Shown here: one piece after another, positions 44,113 through 52,448 of the stretch | Numbering within the stretch: position 1 is the first letter of the stretch | How the letters are laid out: every line of letters begins with the position of its first letter | Origin: Archaeoglobus sulfaticallidus PM70-1 | Lineage (GTDB): Archaea; Halobacteriota; Archaeoglobi; Archaeoglobales; Archaeoglobaceae | Length of the DNA stretch: 64,000 bases | Assembly (NCBI RefSeq): GCF_000385565.1 | Contig: NC_021169.1 | Span: 992,001 to 1,056,000, forward strand | Reading direction: 5' to 3' | The notes under the pieces: model-generated | Told to the model about the DNA's origin: nothing | What the model saw: only the letters and a program-made list of their open reading frames with translations | The model's database searches: none | Program-made: the position numbers and the translations under genes

Positions 44113-44883
44113 ATGATTCAGAAGGGAGACTTCGTTAAGATTAGCTATACCGCAAGGCTAGAGGATGGCACGATAATTGATTCAACCGACGAGAAGACAG
44201 CCATAGAAGCGGGGCTTACAGACAAGCTGAGGTATGGAGACATAATAGTGGCTGTGGGAGACAGGCATGTAATCGAGGGGCTCGATGATGCATTGGTTGG
44301 AAAAGAAATTGGATTCAAGGGAGAGATAGTTGTAGAGCCAGAAAAAGCCTTTGGAGCTTACGATCCAGATAAAAAGGAGACTGTCACGATCAGACACTTC
44401 AAGGAGAGGCCACAGGTAGGGCAAAGGGTTCAGATAGGCGACAAGTGGGGAACCGTAGAGAGGGTTATCGGGAGGAGAGTTGTCGTTGACTTCAACCATC
44501 CGTATGCCGGTAAGAAGATAATTTTCGACCTCGAGATAAAGGAGAAAATAGATGACCCACTGGAGAAGGTCAAGGCTCTCTTCTTACTTTACACAACCAA
44601 GGAGGTTAACGCAGAGATAAAAGATGGAAGGGTGATTGTAGAGGTTCCAAGGGGTTCAAGCTTCGACCAGTACTTCCTGATAGGTAAGTTCAGTGCTATC
44701 GATGCGATATTCAGGCATCTCGAAGATGTAAATGAGGTTGAGCTTGTTGAAAGGTACCCGAGGATAAAGCCTGAGGCTGAAGAGAAGAAAGAGGAAGCTG
44801 AAGAGGCTGAAGAGCAGAAGAGTCAGGAAGAGGCAAAAGATACAAAAGAAGAGCAGGATACTAAAGAGGAGAATCCTGAATAA
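44113..44883 (+). CDS. FKBP-type peptidyl-prolyl isomerase (SlyD-like, long archaeal form)
   Basis: A 256-residue PPIase and chaperone. FKBP domain: GDFVKISYTARLEDGTIID at 4-22, VIEGLDDALVGKEIG near 53-67 and insert-in-flap domain VEPEKAFGAYDPDKKETVTI near 75-94, returning to VDFNHPYAGKKIIFDLEI near 126. A C-terminal domain (150-225) typical for archaeal long FKBPs follows, then a tail of Glu/Lys repeats (about 225-256). AGGTGATG three bases before ATG 44113 supports this start over 44095. Likely helps folding of ribosomal or cytoplasmic proteins. Confidence 0.92.
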   Translation: MIQKGDFVKISYTARLEDGTIIDSTDEKTAIEAGLTDKLRYGDIIVAVGDRHVIEGLDDALVGKEIGFKGEIVVEPEKAFGAYDPDKKETVTIRHFKERPQVGQRVQIGDKWGTVERVIGRRVVVDFNHPYAGKKIIFDLEIKEKIDDPLEKVKALFLLYTTKEVNAEIKDGRVIVEVPRGSSFDQYFLIGKFSAIDAIFRHLEDVNEVELVERYPRIKPEAEEKKEEAEEAEEQKSQEEAKDTKEEQDTKEENPE

Positions 44884-45007
44884 TTCTCTATATTTTGTTA
44901 CTCCATTTTTGTTATTCACTATTTGTTATCCACTAACCGCCCAAATGGATATGGAGTTGCCCGATAAATAAATTGCCAGTGTTGCCCGTGCATCACTTCA
45001 TGCATCG

Positions 45008-45862
45008 CTACTGCATTATATCAAGCAGAACTTTTATCAGCTCCCTGTCGTGAACCATTCCGATCAGCCTCTCATCAGCATCCGCAACCGGGATGTGGTC
45101 TATGTCGTTCTTTATCATCTCCCTCGCACACTTCGAGACTTTCGTCTGGGGGTAGACATACACAGCTTTCTTCATGAAGTTCTTAACAGGTTCTTTTGGA
45201 AGCTTCACAACGCTCACTTCGAAATACTTGACTGTGAAATCCCTGAAGGAATCCCACATCCAGTAGTCCTCGCTATCACTCGATGATGCGTAGCTCTTCT
45301 CCTCGAGAAATTCGTCTATGAGAGATTCTGACAGCATTATCTTCTCATCGATTAAACCAACTAAGCTGCCATTGTCATCCAGTACTGGACATAATTCGGC
45401 ATTTGTCAGCCGCATAACCTCTCCGACAACATTGAGCGGGGTTTCCTCCCACACGCAGACAGTTGAATTCGTGACATACCTCTTCACTGCATCTTCTATC
45501 TCCATCTCAGCAATCTGGTTTATAATGTCTCTGAGGGTAATTATCCCAACAAGCTTATCCTCCTTCAACACTGGAAGTCTCCTGAAGTTGCTGTTCGCAA
45601 GGATATCCACCACATCTCTGAGAGAATCATCATGCTGAACCGTAACAGGGTCTGGAGTCATTAAAAGAGCCAGCTGCTCCTCGTCCGGTTTCCGGAGTAT
45701 ATCCTTCCTCGTTACTATACCAACCAGCCTGTCGTTTTTGACCACAGGTATGCCGGATATTTTGTGCTTCTTGAAAATGTTGATAGCAACATCCCTCGTG
45801 TTTGGGAGTGTTATGTAAACAACATCTCTGTTCATTACATCCTCTGCTCTCATCTTAGCCAA
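45008..45862 (-). CDS. Four-CBS-domain protein
   Basis: A 284-residue protein consisting of two Bateman modules. CBS1 (1-55): AEDVMNRDVVYITLPNTRDVAINIFKKHKISGIPVV; CBS2 (60-115): TPDPVTVQHDDSLRDVV; CBS3 (120-175): STVCVWEETPLNVVGEVM; CBS4 (225-280): KKAVYVYPQTKVSKCAREM. Such proteins sense adenosyl nucleotides or SAM and often regulate enzymes or transporters. No effector domain is attached, and no specific partner is adjacent. A linker of about 45 residues separates the last domain. Confidence 0.85.
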   Translation of the reverse strand: MAKMRAEDVMNRDVVYITLPNTRDVAINIFKKHKISGIPVVKNDRLVGIVTRKDILRKPDEEQLALLMTPDPVTVQHDDSLRDVVDILANSNFRRLPVLKEDKLVGIITLRDIINQIAEMEIEDAVKRYVTNSTVCVWEETPLNVVGEVMRLTNAELCPVLDDNGSLVGLIDEKIMLSESLIDEFLEEKSYASSSDSEDYWMWDSFRDFTVKYFEVSVVKLPKEPVKNFMKKAVYVYPQTKVSKCAREMIKNDIDHIPVADADERLIGMVHDRELIKVLLDIMQ

Positions 45863-45985
45863 GACGAGAATCTTTGAAAATAAATAATTTTCCTATCAGT
45901 TTATATCATTAAATTTTTATTGTATCTTGAAGATTTTAGTCTGGCAAGCCAAGCTAATTTAAATCCTGCGATCAAAATCAGCACA

Positions 45986-46378
45986 ATGCCAAGCTGGCAG
46001 GAGTTCGAAGAACTTGTGAAAGATGTTTTTGAAAAAAATGATTTTGAAACCAGATTCAGAGTTGTTTTCAGGTATAAGGGAAGAAGAAGTGAGATAGACA
46101 TAATAGCCAAAAGATTCAATAAAATTCTGGCTGTAGATGCTAAAAGGTACAACAGAAACTGGTACAGAAAGAGTGCATTGAAAAGGGAGGCAGAGAAACA
46201 CAGAAAGAGGTGTGAAAACTACTCGAAGCTCACGAATCAGAGGGTATATCCGGTAATAGTGTCTCTCATCGATGACAGGCTGATCTTTTACGAGGGTTGT
46301 GCTGTAGTGCCGTTTGATGCCTTAAACGATTTTCTCCTCAACATCGATTACTACCTCGCAGAGCTTTTTGAGGATTAG
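45986..46378 (+). CDS. Restriction-endonuclease-like PD-(D/E)xK protein
   Basis: A 130-residue nuclease-fold protein. SWQEFEELVKDVFEKNDFETRF is the first helix, RRSEIDIIAKRFNKILAVDAKRYN near residues 33-52 carries the D-x(n)-(D)-x-K catalytic set, and VYPVIVSLIDD near 87 is the following strand. This resembles Mrr/Hjc-like archaeal nucleases (as in family DUF2034-like proteins). It might act in DNA repair instead of defence; no methyltransferase is adjacent. AATTTAAAT (45956-45964) about 26 bases before ATG 45986 fits a leaderless promoter. Confidence 0.7.
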   Translation: MPSWQEFEELVKDVFEKNDFETRFRVVFRYKGRRSEIDIIAKRFNKILAVDAKRYNRNWYRKSALKREAEKHRKRCENYSKLTNQRVYPVIVSLIDDRLIFYEGCAVVPFDALNDFLLNIDYYLAELFED

Positions 46379-46468
46379 GACTTACTCCACCCCACAACTA
46401 AAAAAGCCAAAGGTCAGCCAAACGAAATGTTTTATTAACAGGCAACGATTTGGTGATATGGTGGTATC

Positions 46469-46768
46469 ATGATAACGAGAGATGAGGTTGTTCACATATC
46501 CAAGCTCGCCAAGATAGCTTTGAGTGATGATGAAATTGAGAGGTTCAGGAGTGAATTTGAGAGCATACTCGAGTATTTTGAATCGCTTGATGATGTCAGA
46601 AATGAATTCGAAAATTTCGACGATGTCGAGCCAACATTCCAGGTTCTTCCACTCAGGAATGTTTTTAGAGATGATGTGGCCAAGGACTCCCTTGATAGAG
46701 AGTCCGTTCTGATGAACGCGAAACATAAAGAAGAGGGATATTTCAAAGGCCCGAGAATAGTTGAGTAA
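46469..46768 (+). CDS. gatC: Aspartyl/glutamyl-tRNA amidotransferase subunit C
   Basis: A 99-residue GatC, which stabilizes GatA in the amidotransferase that converts Asp-tRNA(Asn) and possibly Glu-tRNA(Gln) to amidated forms. Family features: ITRDEVVHISKLAKIALSDDEIERF at the start, EYFESLDDVRNEFEN and VEPTFQVLPLRNVFRDDVAKDSLDRE in the belt region. BRE/TATA ACGAAATGTTTTATTA at about 46423 and GGTGGTATC before ATG give a complete promoter for the operon gatC-gatA-sepS-nfi-fdhD. Confidence 0.92.
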   Translation: MITRDEVVHISKLAKIALSDDEIERFRSEFESILEYFESLDDVRNEFENFDDVEPTFQVLPLRNVFRDDVAKDSLDRESVLMNAKHKEEGYFKGPRIVE

Positions 46769-46790
46769 GGGATCTTGAGCAGGTGATCAT

Positions 46791-48164
46791 GTGATATCGA
46801 TATCCGATTGGAAAGAGAGGCTTGAGGAGAGCAAAGCCGAAGATCTGGTAGCTGAGTTAATAGAGAGAATAAAAAAGAGCGATCTCAATGCTTTCATAAG
46901 TGTAAACGAAAAGGCAGTAGATGATGCGAGAAGGTTCGATGAGGGCAAACTGTCCGGCAAACTCGCTGGGATACCTGTGGCTGTTAAGGACAACATATCC
47001 ACAAAGGGCATGCTCACAACCTGTGCATCAAAAATCCTCCACAACTACATCCCGCCATACGACGCCCATGTTGTTGAAAGGCTGAAACAGGAAGGGGCGA
47101 TAATAATCGGCAAAACAAACATGGATGAGTTCGCCATGGGAACCACAACCGAGACCTCATATTTCGGAGTTGTGAAAAATCCGTTCGACAAAAGCAGAGT
47201 TGCTGGAGGCAGCAGTGGTGGAAGTGCAGCATGCTTGGCTGGAGACGAAAGCGTTGTATCTTTGGGAAGCGATACTGGTGGTAGCATAAGATGTCCGGCA
47301 AGTTTTTGCGGAGTCTATGGCTTAAAGCCAACCTATGGTCTGGTTTCTAGGTATGGATTGATACCGTACGCGAACAGCCTCGAGCAGATAGGTCCATTCG
47401 CCACCTGCGTTGAGGATCTTGCGATTTTGCTTGAAGTGATAGCTGGAAAGGATGAGAGAGATTCTACAAATTCTGGAAAGGACTTTAACAGCAGAGACCT
47501 CAGAGATGTTGGCAGACTTAAAATTGGCGTTATCAGGGAAATGAGCGGGAACGAGGATGTTATGTCTTCTTTCAATGAGGCTCTGGAGGTCGTAAAAAAG
47601 CACCATGAGGTTGAAGAGGTTTCGCTCCGCTCTCTAAAGTACGCCCTACCGGCATACTATATAATCGCAATGAGTGAAGCTTCATCAAACCTTGCCAGAT
47701 ACGATGGTGTGAGATATGGTCTAGCATTGGATAGGCTTTCGAACTGGAACGATTACTTTTCTGAGGTGAGGGCTGAGGGCTTCGGAGATGAGGTTAAGAG
47801 GAGGATCATGCTCGGAAGCTATGCCCTCTCAGCTGGCTACTACGGAAAATACTACCTCAAAGCTCTCAAGGTCAGAACGCTCGTTATAAACGATTTTGAA
47901 AGAGCTTTGAGCAAATACGATTTGCTGATCGCTCCAACAATGCCCTCTCTGCCCTTCAGGATTGGCGAACTTGCAGATCCGCTTACGATGTACAAGGCTG
48001 ATGTCAACACAGTTCCGATAAACCTCTCAGGCCTTCCATCCCTTTCGATGCCAATATTCATGAGAAAAGGTCTGCCAGTTGGAATGCAGATTATTGGTAA
48101 CTACTTCTCAGAAAGCCTGATCCTCTCATTTGCCAAACAGCTTGAGAACGAGCTTGCAGCGTGA
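46791..48164 (+). CDS. gatA: Aspartyl/glutamyl-tRNA amidotransferase subunit A
   Basis: Amidase-signature subunit, 457 residues, which releases ammonia from glutamine for transamidation. Catalytic triad visible: Lys in GIPVAVKDNISTKG near 62-75, cis-Ser and Ser in AGGSSGGSAACLAGDESVVSLGSDTGGSIRCPA near 137-169. C-terminal LSGLPSLSMPIFMRKGLPVGMQIIG fits. Starts at GTG 46791, three bases after AGGTGATC. GatB is not in this window and must lie elsewhere. Only four bases separate the gene from sepS. Confidence 0.95.
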   Translation: MISISDWKERLEESKAEDLVAELIERIKKSDLNAFISVNEKAVDDARRFDEGKLSGKLAGIPVAVKDNISTKGMLTTCASKILHNYIPPYDAHVVERLKQEGAIIIGKTNMDEFAMGTTTETSYFGVVKNPFDKSRVAGGSSGGSAACLAGDESVVSLGSDTGGSIRCPASFCGVYGLKPTYGLVSRYGLIPYANSLEQIGPFATCVEDLAILLEVIAGKDERDSTNSGKDFNSRDLRDVGRLKIGVIREMSGNEDVMSSFNEALEVVKKHHEVEEVSLRSLKYALPAYYIIAMSEASSNLARYDGVRYGLALDRLSNWNDYFSEVRAEGFGDEVKRRIMLGSYALSAGYYGKYYLKALKVRTLVINDFERALSKYDLLIAPTMPSLPFRIGELADPLTMYKADVNTVPINLSGLPSLSMPIFMRKGLPVGMQIIGNYFSESLILSFAKQLENELAA

Positions 48165-48168
48165 TAGG

Positions 48169-49785
48169 ATGAGGTTTGATGTAAACGAGTACAAAAAGTT
48201 GAGCGAGGAGGACTTCGAAAAAGCCTGGATGAAAGGGACTGAGGTGCTAACCCCAAAGAACCCCAACCTGCTTTTCCCAAGATATAGCTACTCGATTGGT
48301 GAGGAGCACCCTCTGTTCAAGACCATAAACGATCTCAGGAGGGCATACATAACCCTCGGATTCAAGGAGGTCGTGAATCCTGTCATCGTTGAGGACAGCC
48401 ATGTCAGAAGGCAGTTCGGAAAGGAAGCTCTGGCTGTTCTCGACCGATGCTTTTACCTCGCATCACTCCCGAGACCTAACATCGGAATATCGGCTGAGAA
48501 GGTGGATGAAATAGAGAAGATAGCCCAGAAGAAGCTTAGCGAAGAGGAAATCGATGCTATCAGGATGATTTTCCATGAATTCAAGAAGGGTAGAATAGAT
48601 GGGGATGATTTACCGTATAAACTTGCTTCAGCAATAGAAATCAGCGATGTAAAGGCTGTTGAGATAATAGACAAGGTATTTCCAGAGTTTAAAGCACTCA
48701 AACCAGAGCCGGAGAGCTTGACGCTGAGGAGCCACATGACAACTGGATGGTTCATAACTCTGAGCAAGATAGCCAGCAGATTCCCCCTCCCGATAAAGCT
48801 GTTCAGCATAGACAGATGTTTCAGAAAGGAGCAGAGAGAGGATGCTACCAGACTGTATACATACTTCTCAGCAAGCTGTGTGGTTGTTGATGAGGATGTT
48901 GGCGTTGAGGAAGGAAAGGCTGTTGCAGAGGGGTTGCTGAGGCAGTTCGGGTTCAAGAAGTTCAAGTTCAGGCTTGATGAGAAGAGGAGCAAGTACTACA
49001 TTCCCGGCACGCAGACAGAGGTCTTCGCTTTCCATCCAAAAATCGTTGGCTCAAGCACAAAGTACAGCGATGGATGGATAGAAATCGCAACTTTCGGCAT
49101 ATACAGCCCGACAGCATTAGCGCAGTACGATGTGGAGTATCCTGTGATGAACCTCGGGCTCGGGGTTGAGAGGCTTGCAATGATCCTGTACGACTACTCG
49201 GATGTCAGAGAGCTGGTTTATCCATGGCTCTACGGGAAAATCGAGCTATCAGACATGGACATAGCCAAGGGCATAAAGCTGCTGGAAGTCCCGTACACGC
49301 TTGATGGGCTGAAAATTGCTCAGAGCATAATAGAGTGTGCAGACAAGAACAAGGACATTAGAGGTCCGGCAGAGGTTACAGCATTTGAGGGAGAGATATA
49401 TGGCAAGAAGATAAGGGTTAAGATAGTCGAGAGAGAGGAGAATGTCAGGCTGTGCGGTCCAGCTTATGCCAACGAGGTTGTTGTGTACCAGGGAAGCATC
49501 TTGGGTGTTCCAAGAACGGATAAATGGCTCCATGTCTTTGAGCACGGTTTCACTACTGGCATAAGATACATCGACTCCTTCGCCCACTATTGTGCGAGGA
49601 AGATAGAGGAGGGTGTCGCGAAGGATGTAAAGGAAATGGAGATAAGAACGAGAGTCGTGGAAAGCCTGTCTGACATAAACCTCGGGTTACAGGAGAACAT
49701 AAGGAAGTACATAACCTCAAAGGAAGGAAAAATAGACATCAGGGGACCGATGTTCGTTGCTGTGAGATATGAGATGCTATCATGA
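48169..49785 (+). CDS. sepS: O-phosphoserine--tRNA(Cys) ligase (SepRS)
   Basis: Class II synthetase, 538 residues, the length usual for SepRS. It charges tRNA(Cys) with phosphoserine, which SepCysS then converts to cysteine. N-terminal RFDVNEYKKLSEEDFEKAWMKG, motif 1 region TLGFKEVVNPVIVED, the core SLTLRSHMTTGWFITLS near 183-199, motif 2 FSIDRCFRKEQREDATRLYTYFSASC near 219-244 and motif 3 VMNLGLGVERLAMILY near 329. The protein limits this genome to methanogens, Archaeoglobales and close relatives. The SepCysS gene is not here. The neighbouring gatCA also serves indirect aminoacylation. Confidence 0.95.
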   Translation: MRFDVNEYKKLSEEDFEKAWMKGTEVLTPKNPNLLFPRYSYSIGEEHPLFKTINDLRRAYITLGFKEVVNPVIVEDSHVRRQFGKEALAVLDRCFYLASLPRPNIGISAEKVDEIEKIAQKKLSEEEIDAIRMIFHEFKKGRIDGDDLPYKLASAIEISDVKAVEIIDKVFPEFKALKPEPESLTLRSHMTTGWFITLSKIASRFPLPIKLFSIDRCFRKEQREDATRLYTYFSASCVVVDEDVGVEEGKAVAEGLLRQFGFKKFKFRLDEKRSKYYIPGTQTEVFAFHPKIVGSSTKYSDGWIEIATFGIYSPTALAQYDVEYPVMNLGLGVERLAMILYDYSDVRELVYPWLYGKIELSDMDIAKGIKLLEVPYTLDGLKIAQSIIECADKNKDIRGPAEVTAFEGEIYGKKIRVKIVEREENVRLCGPAYANEVVVYQGSILGVPRTDKWLHVFEHGFTTGIRYIDSFAHYCARKIEEGVAKDVKEMEIRTRVVESLSDINLGLQENIRKYITSKEGKIDIRGPMFVAVRYEMLS

Positions 49786-50453
49786 AGCACAGCCTTGAAG
49801 AGCTGAGAAAGCTTCAGGAAGAGATGTCGAAGAGGGTTGTTCTGAGGGAGATCGATCTGGGTAAAGTTGAGCATGTTCTGGGTGTTGATCAGGCTTTTCT
49901 TGGTGATAAAATAATATCTGTTGGAGTTTTAATGAGCTTTCCAGAAATGAAGATAATGGGCTCCAGCGTGAGAGTTGAGAGAGAAGATTTTCCGTACATT
50001 CCCGGATACCTCATGTTCAGGGAGGGGCCCAGTGCACTGAAAGTTGTGAAAGAACTCCTGCAGGAAAATACATTGATACTGGTTGATGGGAGCGGTATAG
50101 CCCATCCAAGAAGATGCGGGCTTGCAACATACATAGGCATCGAGACACAAACTCCAACAATAGGCATAACGAAGAGCAGGCTTTTCGGAGAATACACAGA
50201 GCCAAGAGATACCGGAGATATCAGCCCCCTAACCCACAATGGAGAGATAATAGGCTATGCCATGAAAACATGCAGGAGGTGCAAACCGATATTCATATCT
50301 CCCGGAAACATGATAACCCCATTGCAAGCAGTTGAAGCTGTTAAGCTGTGTTTAAAGGGCTACAAACTCCCAGAACCCATCAGGATCGCTGACAGACTTT
50401 CAAAGGAGAGAAGGAAAGAGGAGGCTGAAAATGGTCGATATAATAAAATCTGA
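49782..50453 (+). CDS. nfi: Endonuclease V
   Basis: Repair nuclease, 223 residues, which nicks DNA or RNA near deoxyinosine or inosine. Catalytic Asp in VLGVDQAFLGDKIISVGVLM near 31-50, Tyr-Pro-like lid YIPGYLMFREGP near 72, Asp and wedge in LILVDGSGIAHPRRCGLATYIG near 102-123, KSRLFGEY near 131. The start overlaps the sepS stop as ATGA; its 3' end overlaps fdhD by 23 bases. With RdgB at 10.5 kb the window carries two activities against deaminated purines. Confidence 0.93.
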   Translation: MKHSLEELRKLQEEMSKRVVLREIDLGKVEHVLGVDQAFLGDKIISVGVLMSFPEMKIMGSSVRVEREDFPYIPGYLMFREGPSALKVVKELLQENTLILVDGSGIAHPRRCGLATYIGIETQTPTIGITKSRLFGEYTEPRDTGDISPLTHNGEIIGYAMKTCRRCKPIFISPGNMITPLQAVEAVKLCLKGYKLPEPIRIADRLSKERRKEEAENGRYNKI

Positions 50454-51126
50454 CAATTCTCTTGAGCTTGCCAAAGAGATTGAGGTCACAGTATACATCA
50501 ACGGCTTGCCGTCCCACTTAATGTGCTCTCCGAACAACCTTGAGGAGCTGGCTATCGGTTTTGTCGTATCTGAAGGACTGATTGACAGAGACTTGGTGGA
50601 TGAGATTGAGATACACAGAAAGGGAAACGAGATTTTCGTCGATGTGGACGCAAACTCATTTACCTTAGAGCTCAGAAGTTCGGGATGTGTTGGAGTCTTT
50701 AAGAAGGGAGAGGTTCTCCCACCGGTTGAGGCTAAAGAGAAATTCAGTCTGGATGAGCTGAAGAAAGCTCTCGAGTATATCGATGTAGAGGAATACAGAA
50801 AAACCAGAGGCTACCACAGCTCCGCCATAGTCGGCAAAAAAGGATTGATCGTAAGGGCTATAGATGTCGGCAGACATAATGCCGTGGATAAGGCAATAGG
50901 CATGGCTTTAAGGAAAAACATAGATACCTCAAAGGTTTTTCTCCTCATTTCAGGAAGAATAAGCAGGGGCATCGCTGCAAAGGCGGTTAGATCGGGAATC
51001 CCGCTTGTTGTGTCAAAAGCATCCATACTGGACTCTGCCATAGATGTCTGCAAGAAAACAGGACTGTCAGCAGTATCCTTTGCATCCGACCTGATCGTTA
51101 AAGGGGATGCAATAGATCTGGGTTGA
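50431..51126 (+). CDS. fdhD: FdhD-like sulfurtransferase, CxxC motif missing
   Basis: Homolog of FdhD, which brings sulfur to the molybdenum cofactor of formate dehydrogenases, 231 residues. Seen: VTVYINGLPSHLMCSPNNLEELAIGF near 16-41, VSEGLI, the C-terminal RAIDVGRHNAVDKAIG near 145 and LISGRISRGIAAKAVRSGIP near 171. In the standard family the loop carries two Cys in a CGVCG or CxxC form; here it reads SSGCVGVFKKG with one Cys only (near residue 83). Sulfur transfer may need a single Cys, or this copy differs in function. Overlaps nfi. Confidence 0.85.
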   Translation: MVDIIKSDNSLELAKEIEVTVYINGLPSHLMCSPNNLEELAIGFVVSEGLIDRDLVDEIEIHRKGNEIFVDVDANSFTLELRSSGCVGVFKKGEVLPPVEAKEKFSLDELKKALEYIDVEEYRKTRGYHSSAIVGKKGLIVRAIDVGRHNAVDKAIGMALRKNIDTSKVFLLISGRISRGIAAKAVRSGIPLVVSKASILDSAIDVCKKTGLSAVSFASDLIVKGDAIDLG

Positions 51127-51159
51127 ATGGTTTAATGGCTATAGTGACTATGCTATGCA

Positions 51160-51825
51160 CTATTCTTCCAAGGCGAAATCCACTGTGAGGAATCCAATAA
51201 GGGAGATTATGAGAGTATAGCAGGCTATGATGTACAGCCTGCTGACCTCATAGTGAAATCCGTGAAAGACCTGCGTTAAAGCGGTTACCGCTACATTTAT
51301 TATCGGAAATATTATCGGAAAGAGTATCACGGGAAGCAGGATTTCTCTGGCTCTGGACTTAACCGTAAGCAGGGACATTGATGTGGTTGTAACTATGAAC
51401 GCAAAGTTGCCAGCCGTTAAGATTACAAAGAAATCCACCAGATTTTCGATTTCGAGGTTGAAGAAAGCTATAAAGATAGGGGCTATTATGAACTCAAGAA
51501 GTATCAAAATGCATGTGTTGTAGATTATCTTGCCAAGCAGTATTGACTGAGGTTTTGCGAACATCCTCAGCCCATCTATCGTTTGCTCGTCATACTCCTT
51601 CGTGAATGCTCTTGAGTATCCAACAATGCCAACAAATATGAAGACAATCCATATCAGCGCTGGAGCCGTTCGCTGTATATCTCTTGAGGATATTGAAATG
51701 CTAAAGAGTGCTATATTCATAAGCGAAAACAGGATCATGAAGCTTATCGTGCTCTTGCTCCTCATCTCCACTTTCGCATCCTTGAGTGCTATCGTTATTC
51801 CATCCCTGATTAATCTGGATATCAT
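51160..51825 (-). CDS. ccmB: CcmB-like ABC exporter membrane subunit
   Basis: A 221-residue protein with six hydrophobic helices (about 22-43, 51-70, 95-118, 124-147, 155-176, 190-215). DAKVEMRSKSTISFMILFSLMNIALF at the start and QTIDGLRMFAKPQSILLGKIIYN near 78-100 match CcmB, the membrane part of the cytochrome c maturation exporter that moves heme or a related factor. It overlaps the ATPase gene by four bases. CcmC/E/F are not in the window, so operation in cytochrome c assembly is probable but not shown. Confidence 0.8.
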   Translation of the reverse strand: MISRLIRDGITIALKDAKVEMRSKSTISFMILFSLMNIALFSISISSRDIQRTAPALIWIVFIFVGIVGYSRAFTKEYDEQTIDGLRMFAKPQSILLGKIIYNTCILILLEFIIAPIFIAFFNLEIENLVDFFVILTAGNFAFIVTTTSMSLLTVKSRAREILLPVILFPIIFPIINVAVTALTQVFHGFHYEVSRLYIIACYTLIISLIGFLTVDFALEE

Positions 51826-52448
51826 CTTGACAGCTCCACTATGCTACCATCCCTAAAACCCAGAACTCTATCACATAGCCTTATCTCTTCCTCGCTGTGT
51901 GTGGAGATTATTACGGTTTTATTGAAGTTTTTTATATAATTTCTGATAAACTCTCTGCCCCTAACATCCAACCCGTCAGATGGCTCATCGCAGATCAAAA
52001 TATCCGGATCGTTCAGCAAAGCTTTGGCAATCTTCAACCTCTGCTCCATTCCCTTAGAAAAAGACCTTACCAGATCATTTCTAGCTTTCCATAGATTAAC
52101 GAGCTTTAACACCTCGCTCACTCTGCTCTCATCAACACCCATCAGCTTTGCATAGAAAATCAGGTTCTCTTTTGCAGTAAGCTCTCTGTACAGGTGACTG
52201 CTGTGGGATAGAAAACCAATTTTCTTCCTCAGCTCAACATCCATATATGGATTTTTTCCAAAGATTTCAACATAGCCAGCACTCGGCTTTATCTGCCCGG
52301 AGAGTATCCTCAACAAAGTTGTTTTGCCCGAGCCGTTCACTCCAACGATCGCTACCTTCTCACCCCTTTTAACAACAAAGTTCACATCTTTGAAAACCAG
52401 CTTTCTCCCGAACTTCTTTGAGAGGTTTCTTACAGCAATTGCGGGCAT
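51822..52448 (-). CDS. ccmA: ABC transporter ATPase, CcmA-like
   Basis: Nucleotide-binding subunit of 208 residues, pairing with the CcmB-like gene. Walker A VGVNGSGKTTLLRI near 37-50, Q-loop GFLSHSSHLYREL near 77, signature RSFSKGMEQRLKIAKAL near 127 (LSGGQ replaced by FSKGM), Walker B DILICDEPSDGLD near 149 and switch His in VIISTHSEEE near 182. The Ser-Lys-Gly form of the signature also appears in CcmA/DrrA-type exporters. Starts at ATG 52448 in a TGATG overlap with the FAD gene. Confidence 0.88.
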   Translation of the reverse strand: MPAIAVRNLSKKFGRKLVFKDVNFVVKRGEKVAIVGVNGSGKTTLLRILSGQIKPSAGYVEIFGKNPYMDVELRKKIGFLSHSSHLYRELTAKENLIFYAKLMGVDESRVSEVLKLVNLWKARNDLVRSFSKGMEQRLKIAKALLNDPDILICDEPSDGLDVRGREFIRNYIKNFNKTVIISTHSEEEIRLCDRVLGFRDGSIVELSR

